From positions 1 to 37,227 of the forward strand of contig DYEI01000017.1 in NCBI GenBank assembly GCA_020725765.1: a stretch of DNA of 37,227 nucleotides, given 5' to 3'. Position numbers and translations under genes: made by a program. This stretch comes from Anaerolinea sp. GTDB lineage: Bacteria; Chloroflexota; Anaerolineae; SpSt-313. Positions 32,163 through 37,227 of the stretch are shown here, piece by piece. The stretch's first letter is position 1, and each line of letters starts with the position of its first letter. Under the pieces are notes generated by a model. The model saw only the letters and a list, made by a program, of their open reading frames with translations, was not told the DNA's origin and did not search any database.

Positions 32163-33137
32163 TTGTCGCTGCGACGCTTCTTTGAGGAACATCCAGATCG
32201 GCGCTACATCATGTTTGGGGGAAAGGGCGGGCTCGGGAAGACCACCTTCTCGGCTGCGACCGCCTACTGGCTGGCCCGGCAGGGGCATAGGGTCCTCGTG
32301 TTCTCGGTCGACCCTCAGGCCTCGCTCTCGGACATCTTCCAGCGGGATATCTTTGGCCGCGGCCCGGTAGAGATCATCCCCAACCTGTATGCTCAGGAAA
32401 TCGACGCGGACCAGCGCATCCGGGCCTTCCAGGATGAGATCCGCGAAAAGATCAAGAGCATGTATGGACTGGACGAGTGCCCGGAGGAGATCGAGCGGTA
32501 CATGCAGGCCGCGGCTGGCGAGCCGGCTATGGAGGAGTCGGCGATCTTTGATGCGGTAGTCGACATTGTCGTGAGCGCTGAGTACGACTACTACATCTAC
32601 GATCTCGTGCCTCTAGGGCATGCTCTGTACTACCTGAGCATGGGGAGCATCTACGACGAGTGGATCAACAAGATCACCCGCCTGCGGGAGGAGATGGCCG
32701 AGTACGCGCAGGTCGCGGCTATCATGCAGCGCTCACGGCAGACCGAAGAGGACCAGATACTGCTCGAGCTGCAGGATATCAAGCGCCGGATCAACACGTC
32801 GTCCAGCATCCTCACCGATCGCCAGAAGACGGGCTTCTTCTTTGTGATCATCCCTGAGGAGATGGCCATCCTGGACACGATCAAGGCCGCGAGCCTGTTC
32901 GCCAAGTACGACGTTCCACTCTGTGGCTATATCGTGAACCGGGTGATCCCAGCCTCGCTGGCAGACCAGGCGATTCCCGAATACCTGCGACACCGGCTGG
33001 AGATGCAGAGGGGTCACCTCGAGCGGATCCGCCGGGAGTTCGGGAGCGACGTGCTGGCCGAGATCCCCGAGTTCGAGCGCGACATCACCGGCCTCCCCAT
33101 GATTGAGCGCATGGCCGAGGCCATGTTCGGGGCATAG
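32163..33137 (+). CDS. ArsA/Get3-family ATPase 1 (catalytic residues kept)
   Basis: A 324-residue soluble P-loop ATPase of the ArsA/Get3 branch. The deviant Walker A is FGGKGGLGKTT (signature Lys21, Lys26). Switch I is VFSVDPQASLSD with Asp50, where the family has DPAHSLSD, so the His is replaced. Switch II is YDLVPLGHALYYL (Asp147, Gly152, His153), a variant of DTAPTGHTLR. The family-typical PAMEESAIFD and the late CGYIVNRV strand are present. There is no CxxC zinc motif and no arsenite-type cysteine set. I chose TTG 32163: GGGAGG lies five bases upstream and the product MSLRRFFEEHPDRRYIMFGG lines up with ATPase 2. Upstream in-frame ATG 32145 and GTG 32094 are alternatives. It ends 10 bases before ATPase 2. 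Related ATPases deliver tail-anchored proteins or drive pumps; its own role is unknown. Confidence 0.88.
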   Translation: MSLRRFFEEHPDRRYIMFGGKGGLGKTTFSAATAYWLARQGHRVLVFSVDPQASLSDIFQRDIFGRGPVEIIPNLYAQEIDADQRIRAFQDEIREKIKSMYGLDECPEEIERYMQAAAGEPAMEESAIFDAVVDIVVSAEYDYYIYDLVPLGHALYYLSMGSIYDEWINKITRLREEMAEYAQVAAIMQRSRQTEEDQILLELQDIKRRINTSSSILTDRQKTGFFFVIIPEEMAILDTIKAASLFAKYDVPLCGYIVNRVIPASLADQAIPEYLRHRLEMQRGHLERIRREFGSDVLAEIPEFERDITGLPMIERMAEAMFGA

Positions 33138-33147
33138 GGGGCGGGGC

Positions 33148-34122
33148 ATGATCACTCAGAGCATGAGCGGCTTTGTCGCAGAGCATCCCAACCTGAAGTA
33201 CATCTTTTTTGGCGGCAAGGGAGGTGTCGGCAAGACGGTTCTGGCAGGCGCGGCGGCATTGTGGTTCGCGAGGAGTGGCAAGCGAACACTGCTGGCCTCC
33301 ACCAACCCGGTGCACAGCCTCACGAGCCTGCTCGGTCAGGACGTCTTTGGCCGGCACACGCCAGTGGCAGGGGTGCCCAATCTGCACGCCTTTGAGATCG
33401 ACACGCGGGACACAATCGAGCGCTCGAAAAGGGAAATCCGCGAAAAGGTCGAGTGGTTCCTGCGCTATGCCGAGATCAAGACCAAGGCCGACGAGTTCGT
33501 CGAATCGGCCACCATGAACCCGGCCTTTGAAGAGTCGGCCATGTTCGAGAACATGATCGACCTCATGTTCGAGGATCAGTATGAGGTCTATGTGTTCGAC
33601 ACGGCCCCGACGGCCAACGCGCGGCGTCTTCTCGGGATGTCCAGCGTCTACTCGATGTGGGTGAACAAGATGGTGCAGAGCCGGCAGGAGGCGATGTCGC
33701 TGCGGGAGCTGCTCTCCTACAGCCGGAGGAAGAAGGAGAAGGATCCGCTGCTCGAGTATCTGCTGAGCCTTCGCGAGCGGATGGACCGGGCGAAGGGGCT
33801 GCTCACCCGGCCGGAGAAGACCGCCTTCTTCTTTGCGACCCTTCCCGAGGCGCTGCCCATCGCTGTGATCCGTCGCTTCATCGGGTGGTTCGAAGAGTTC
33901 GGGATTCCGGTGGGCGGGGTCGTCGTGAACATGGTGATCGACCCGCGGGTGCTCAAGGAAGACACGCCAGACTTTGTGCGGAACCGCGTCGCCATGCAGA
34001 GCGAGTACCTCAGGGAGATCGAGCGCACGTTCCCGAACGTCCGTGCCATCGTGCCGCTGTTCGATACCGAGGTGCGTGGGATCCCGATGCTGAGCCAGAC
34101 GGCAGAATGCCTGTTTGCTTGA
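33148..34122 (+). CDS. ArsA/Get3-family ATPase 2 (switch residues altered)
   Basis: A 324-residue paralogue of the preceding ATPase. Walker A is FGGKGGVGKTV (signature Lys24, Lys29), so nucleotide binding is expected. Switch I reads ASTNPVHSLTS: Asn53 replaces the Asp of the DPAHS motif. The equivalent Asp in yeast Get3 (D57) is the one whose Asn mutant is used as a hydrolysis-defective form. Switch II reads FDTAPTANARRLL: Asp151 stays but Gly-His is replaced by Ala-Asn. The rest is well conserved (PAFEESAMFENMIDLM, EKTAFFFATLPEALPI, GGVVVNMVIDPR), so this is not a decaying gene. It has a single Cys near its C-terminus and no zinc motif. ATG 33148 follows GGGGGCGGGG; ATG 33163 is an alternative. 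I infer a regulatory or slow-hydrolysing partner of ATPase 1, probably as a heterodimer. Confidence 0.88.
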   Translation: MITQSMSGFVAEHPNLKYIFFGGKGGVGKTVLAGAAALWFARSGKRTLLASTNPVHSLTSLLGQDVFGRHTPVAGVPNLHAFEIDTRDTIERSKREIREKVEWFLRYAEIKTKADEFVESATMNPAFEESAMFENMIDLMFEDQYEVYVFDTAPTANARRLLGMSSVYSMWVNKMVQSRQEAMSLRELLSYSRRKKEKDPLLEYLLSLRERMDRAKGLLTRPEKTAFFFATLPEALPIAVIRRFIGWFEEFGIPVGGVVVNMVIDPRVLKEDTPDFVRNRVAMQSEYLREIERTFPNVRAIVPLFDTEVRGIPMLSQTAECLFA

Positions 34123-34128
34123 GAGGCT

Positions 34129-34734
34129 ATGGACCCGTATCTGACGCTTGTGCTGGTGCTGCTTGTCTTTTCACTCATGCAGGGTGGGCTGAGCCTGATG
34201 CGGCGAGAGCCTCTCTCAGGACGGCAGGTCGCGGAGACCCTGCTCGCGGGCGTGGTGATCATGGCCATCGCGAGGGCGGCGGAGGCGCCCCCTCCGGCGG
34301 TCCTTTTCTTCATGGTCCTGTACCTTGTGACGATGCGTGCGCGCATCCTGGTGGACATTGCCAACGGGCTCGCCCGGCGGGGGCGTGTGGGGGTTGCCTC
34401 CCGGCTGTATGACCTGGCCCTGAAGCTGGCGACCGTGCCCGTCGAGCGGCTGACGGTACGGGCGAACCAGGGGGCCGTGTTGCTCCAGCAGGGGCAGGTC
34501 GATCGGGCGGTCGGCGTCTTTGAGGATATCCTGAAGGCGCCGGCAGCGTTGGGTGTGAGGCTGGAAGCTGCCTGCCGCTGCAACCTGGGCCTGGCTTATC
34601 TGCGGCAGGGACGCGTTGGCCAGGGGCGTGCCCAACTTCACGAGACGGTTGACCTGCTGCCGGGCTCGCTCTATGCCCAGCGGGCGCGGCTGGCCCTCCG
34701 CCGTCTGGAGGGGGAGGGCCCTCGGGAGGGCTAG
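34129..34734 (+). CDS. Membrane-anchored TPR protein (ArsA-like module)
   Basis: A 201-residue protein with three N-terminal hydrophobic segments (about residues 5-24, 36-52 and 55-72) and a cytoplasmic-type helical domain of two to three TPR-like repeats (about 80-195): SRLYDLALKLATVPVERLTV, QGAVLLQQGQVDRAVGVFED and NLGLAYLRQGRVGQGRAQLH. TPR domains bind peptides or partner proteins, so it could dock the ATPases or their clients at the membrane. ATG 34129 lies six bases after the stop of ATPase 2, with GAGAGG upstream, so it is almost surely in the same transcript. It is the last gene of the module and converges on the DUF6504-like gene. I do not recognise a named family. Confidence 0.78.
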   Translation: MDPYLTLVLVLLVFSLMQGGLSLMRREPLSGRQVAETLLAGVVIMAIARAAEAPPPAVLFFMVLYLVTMRARILVDIANGLARRGRVGVASRLYDLALKLATVPVERLTVRANQGAVLLQQGQVDRAVGVFEDILKAPAALGVRLEAACRCNLGLAYLRQGRVGQGRAQLHETVDLLPGSLYAQRARLALRRLEGEGPREG

Positions 34735-34803
34735 CTGGCAGCGCATGCCGTGCACTTGCCCGGAGGCGAGAGGGCGCTCGCATCGAGGGGATGATCGACG
34801 CCC

Positions 34804-35055
34804 TCAGTCGTAGATGCGGGCGAGGTGCCAGCGCTCCCTGAGCCGATCGTAGTAGAGGATGCAGAGCAGGCCATCGTCGGTCTGCACCTTGTAGTAGTCC
34901 CGCCATACTTCCTGCTGCCACCATCCGGTGTGCAGGCGCCAGGAGTTGCAGAGGGTAGCGACGCGGTGCGTGCGGCCGGCCCAGATAAAGGTCCGTGGCC
35001 CCTCATTGTCCTCGGAGACGGTGACCTCGGGTCCTACAGTCCAGGAGTGGGTCAT
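34804..35055 (-). CDS. DUF6504-like small protein of the mutagenesis cassette
   Basis: An 83-residue protein rich in Trp, Arg and Tyr: FIWAGRTHRVATLCNSWRLH near residue 23, then WWQQEVWRDYYKVQTDDG and LLCILYYDRLRERWHLARIY to the end. This short all-beta-looking pattern resembles the DUF6504 family, which is typically encoded beside or fused to ImuB-type polymerases. Its ATG overlaps the imuB stop codon in an ATGA arrangement, so it is translated with imuB. Its activity is unknown; a small DNA- or ImuB-binding accessory is the simplest reading. The stop is 69 bases from that of the convergent TPR gene. Confidence 0.75.
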   Translation of the reverse strand: MTHSWTVGPEVTVSEDNEGPRTFIWAGRTHRVATLCNSWRLHTGWWQQEVWRDYYKVQTDDGLLCILYYDRLRERWHLARIYD

Positions 35056-36236
35056 GGCATCATCTGGAATCGCTCATAGGTGAAGCGCTGCTCCGGGAGC
35101 AGCGCTTCCGGGCTGATTGCGCGTGCGCGCTGGAAACAATCAGCGCCATAGCGAACCGCGAGGGCTGCGAGCGTCGCATCAAGGTCTGCAGCCAGTTGCC
35201 GCTCCATAAAGAGGTCCAACTGGTGCCCGGCCTCCAAGCGTGTGAGCCGGGTCAGCGTCACTGTCAGGCTCTGCACAGCAGCCGACATCCTGGCCAGAAG
35301 AGCCATGATCGCTGCCTGCAGGCGGCCCGGGTCGGCAGTTGGCTCCTGCAGGACGTGGCGGTCCGTTACTGCCGGGCCCTTCTCCATCTCGGTCATCAGC
35401 AGCAGCTCCTGGCAGGCCAGGCCTTCGCGCTGCAGCGAGTCACAGAGGGGACGCAGCAGGCGCTCCACGGCCCTTGCCAGGAGGGATTGATCCCGCACCG
35501 GGTCGTCAAGGCTGGTCGTTGCCCAGAGCTGGCGCTCTTCTTGATGGCGCAGGAGCGGCCGGTTATCGGTGCCTCGAGCCCGGTGCCAGCTCTCACAGCC
35601 CGGCCTGCCAAGACGGGATTGCACGGCATCGTAGGGCAGCTCGGAGTACTGTTCCAGCGTTCGGATCCCGAGCAGGCGCAACTGACGGTGGCTTTCCGCA
35701 TCCAGAGGCAGAAGTGTGACCGGCAAGTCCTGTAGAAAGTAGCGCTCGGCCCCGGTCGGCACGACCAGGACCTGGCCAGGGCAAGCCTGCGAGGCTGCCG
35801 CTTCGGCGACGAACCTGCCGTCGGCAATGCCAATGCCCCCTGCCAGGCCCAGGCACTCTTTTGCGGTCTGCCCAACGGCCAGTCCGAGCTGCAGCTCGGT
35901 CCTGTAGTGGCGCTCCAGGCCTGCGGAAGGAAAGCAGGCTAATCCCTCCCGCGCTGATTCAATCAGAGGACTGAACCGGCCGAGGGCAGCCAGCAGCTGT
36001 CGCCAGGCCAGTCGGGGCCTGGCTTCCTCCATTTCCTGAATACAGGCTTGTGGGCAACGCACCAGCGCAAGCCTCTCCGTCTGGCCGGGCTGCACGCCGG
36101 CCAGGCTGGCCTCACTCGAGCAGGCCCGTACCCGGCCGCCAACCGTCAGGATGACGGGGCGATCCGAAGGTGCGCGCTCGTGAGACCTGGCCCAGGCGAG
36201 CCAAAAGTCGTTGATGGAAAGGCAAAGCACTCTCAT
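35052..36236 (-). CDS. imuB: ImuB-like catalytically dead Y-family polymerase homologue
   Basis: A 394-residue Y-family DNA polymerase relative. It starts MRVLCLSINDFWLAWAR, where active enzymes have a DxD motif: here Ser and Asn stand in the acidic positions. The second acidic motif (SxDE) is also missing from its expected place in GLACFPSAGLERHY. Thus it should not polymerise, as in known ImuB. The thumb/HhH region has DLPVTLLPLDAESHRQLRLLGI and LEQYSELPYDAV. The little-finger region follows, then QLDLF at residues 339-343, a match to the beta-clamp-binding consensus. The start ATG 36236 overlaps the imuA stop (ATGA), and its end overlaps the DUF6504-like gene the same way. Known ImuB bridges the clamp to DnaE2 or another polymerase in SOS mutagenesis; no dnaE2 is in this window. 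Confidence 0.87.
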   Translation of the reverse strand: MRVLCLSINDFWLAWARSHERAPSDRPVILTVGGRVRACSSEASLAGVQPGQTERLALVRCPQACIQEMEEARPRLAWRQLLAALGRFSPLIESAREGLACFPSAGLERHYRTELQLGLAVGQTAKECLGLAGGIGIADGRFVAEAAASQACPGQVLVVPTGAERYFLQDLPVTLLPLDAESHRQLRLLGIRTLEQYSELPYDAVQSRLGRPGCESWHRARGTDNRPLLRHQEERQLWATTSLDDPVRDQSLLARAVERLLRPLCDSLQREGLACQELLLMTEMEKGPAVTDRHVLQEPTADPGRLQAAIMALLARMSAAVQSLTVTLTRLTRLEAGHQLDLFMERQLAADLDATLAALAVRYGADCFQRARAISPEALLPEQRFTYERFQMMP

Positions 36237-37045
36237 GGCTCGTCTTCGCTCCACGTGTTGTTGTGTCCCTGCACGGTGCCATCAAGGGCGATAGAGATCG
36301 TCGCTTGTCGTGCGGGTGCCCCCAGCCTGTTCTTGGCCACGACGATAGTTGCCGTATAGCCGGAGATATCCTCCCACGGGCGTTGAATCCACCGCTCACA
36401 GGTCACGCTCAGGCGCAGCGCAGCGTTCTCAGGCAAGGGGAGCCGCCCCGGGTAATCCAGGGCCGATGAGAGACTCTGGCCGGCCTCCTGTAGCGTCAAA
36501 AAGAGGGCGACGCAGGGTGTAGCGGCCAGCGCCGCGCTGAGGAGGCGCAGGCCTGAGGCCAGGGACCGCTCTGGGCCGGGGTCGGCCGGCAGCCAGGCCT
36601 CCGGCCGGGCATCGAACACCACCAGCTGCAGGCCACGGCGGCGCACCAGGTTGGCGGCAATCGCCAGGGCCTCCGCTCCGCTGTGCGGACGGATGATCAG
36701 GAGGCGGTGCAGGTCCACACCGCAGAGCCGGGCGTACTCGGGGTCCAGCGTCCATCCCAGGTCAAAGTATGCGCCGATACCTCCGCCGCGCTGGGCACTG
36801 GCCAGAGCAATCAGGGCTATCGTGGTCTTGCCCGAGGTAGCGGGACCCAGGAGTTCGGTGATCTGCCCGCGGGGGAAGCCACCGGTGCCGGTAGCAGCAT
36901 CCAGTGCCGCAAAGCCGGTAGGCAGGGTGGGGAAGGAGGGAGCAGCCTGTGACAACAGCCGCAGGGCCCGCGGGCCCCATTGACGTTGCACCTGGCTCAC
37001 GGCGAGCTCCAGGCGACGATACCGGGAGTGTTGCTGGGAGGCCAT
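36233..37045 (-). CDS. imuA: ImuA-like RecA-related protein of the SOS mutasome
   Basis: A 270-residue RecA-fold protein. The Walker A motif is GPATSGKT (residues 67-74), preceded by LPTGFAALDAATGTGGFPRG and followed by IALIALASAQ. The Walker B-like strand is LQLVVFDARPEAW. It lacks the full RecA C-terminal domain and is shorter than RecA, as expected for ImuA/SulA-like proteins of mutagenesis cassettes. Known ImuA interacts with ImuB and modulates recombination and translesion synthesis. ATG 37045 has CGGAG upstream. It is the first gene of imuA-imuB-DUF6504, each pair overlapping by ATGA. The LexA-box promoter at 37090-37119 lies directly upstream, so SOS induction is expected. Confidence 0.85.
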   Translation of the reverse strand: MASQQHSRYRRLELAVSQVQRQWGPRALRLLSQAAPSFPTLPTGFAALDAATGTGGFPRGQITELLGPATSGKTTIALIALASAQRGGGIGAYFDLGWTLDPEYARLCGVDLHRLLIIRPHSGAEALAIAANLVRRRGLQLVVFDARPEAWLPADPGPERSLASGLRLLSAALAATPCVALFLTLQEAGQSLSSALDYPGRLPLPENAALRLSVTCERWIQRPWEDISGYTATIVVAKNRLGAPARQATISIALDGTVQGHNNTWSEDEP

Positions 37046-37089
37046 GTCGAACTTGCTCCGGGATAGTCTTGGGCTTTCCGGCTACTCCC

Positions 37090-37119
37090 ATTATATCAGA
37101 ACATTAGTTCTATAGTCAA
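37090..37119 (-). promoter_or_regulatory. SOS-controlled promoter of the imuA-imuB cassette
   Basis: On the minus strand: TTGACT (37119-37114), an 18-base spacer and a perfect TATAAT (37095-37090). The spacer contains the LexA box. Transcription should begin near 37083, giving a leader of about 38 nt before ATG 37045. Confidence 0.85.
37098..37111. promoter_or_regulatory. LexA (SOS) box, Gram-positive type
   Basis: AGAACATTAGTTCT is a palindrome with 5-bp arms and matches the GAAC-N4-GTTC core of LexA/DinR boxes known from Bacillus and Actinobacteria. It lies between the -35 and -10 elements of the imuA promoter, where bound repressor would exclude RNA polymerase. The last 108 bases of the window beyond it hold nothing I recognise. 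Confidence 0.85.
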
Positions 37120-37227
37120 GGCGCAGGAGCGTCAGGGGCATTCCAACCTGGAGAAGGGAGGTACTGACGACCCCAGTTCTCCATTACCCACAAGTGACCT
37201 ACGGGAAGCGAGATCGGAAACGCACAC

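Noticed and set aside
32163-34122. Arsenite efflux ATPase (arsA) as the function of the two ATPases
   Set aside because: No arsenite-site cysteine set, no arsB/arsR/arsD/arsC nearby, and altered switch motifs; only the family relationship stands.
1-37227. tRNA, rRNA or CRISPR loci
   Set aside because: I looked for T-loop motifs, CCA-ending cloverleaf patterns and evenly spaced direct repeats by eye and saw none.

Overview
This is a GC-rich, gene-dense bacterial chromosome segment with no tRNA, rRNA, CRISPR array or intact insertion sequence that I can see. The gene content suggests a monoderm, deep-branching organism, most likely Chloroflexota (Anaerolineae-like): a pyrophosphate-energised proton pump, an AmaP-like protein, TrmFO, a DapL-type aminotransferase, ImuA/ImuB behind a Gram-positive-type LexA box, and PilN/PilO-like genes. 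The phylum is inferred from gene content only.

Layout. 1-2420: hppA with its own promoter and a rho-independent terminator. 2439-5031: a minus-strand block made of a DUF6249-like membrane protein, an ECF sigma factor, a zinc-finger anti-sigma factor and a degenerate tyrosine-recombinase-like gene. 5203-5279: a nested palindrome in a 616-base gap. 5444-7101: a YtcJ-like amidohydrolase. 7098-9317 (minus): PilN-like, PilO-like and TPR/LysM genes, overlapping one another. 9425-10834 (minus): a response regulator with an HD-GYP domain. 10890-14434: a YfhO-like membrane protein and an AmaP-like protein. 14485-15633: a lipoprotein and scpB, divergent. 15665-21127 (minus): ROK kinase, rnc and smc as one operon. 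21213-28906: mutS, then trmFO, a TIM-barrel protein, a DapL-like aminotransferase and hflX. 28957-29159: a striking palindromic repeat element. 29376-31355: a CstA-family transporter with its promoter. 31400-34734: two small paralogous proteins, two ArsA/Get3-like ATPases and a membrane TPR protein. 34804-37119 (minus): an SOS mutagenesis cassette of imuA, imuB and a DUF6504-like gene under a LexA-box promoter.

The best candidate for an undescribed system is 31400-34734. Two P-loop ATPases of the ArsA/Get3 family, each 324 residues long, sit directly behind two paralogous small proteins that share a GDL-G-P / SLRLLPYV motif, and ahead of a membrane-anchored TPR protein. The second ATPase carries Asn where Get3 has its catalytic switch I Asp, and it has lost the switch II Gly-His. 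The first keeps those residues. This looks like an asymmetric ATPase pair, possibly a bacterial GET-like membrane-protein targeting or insertion module. No arsenic-resistance gene or arsenite-binding cysteine pattern is present.

Ten sigma70-type promoters can be read by eye. Nine have exactly 17-base spacers and the LexA-controlled one has 18. They define most of the transcription units above.
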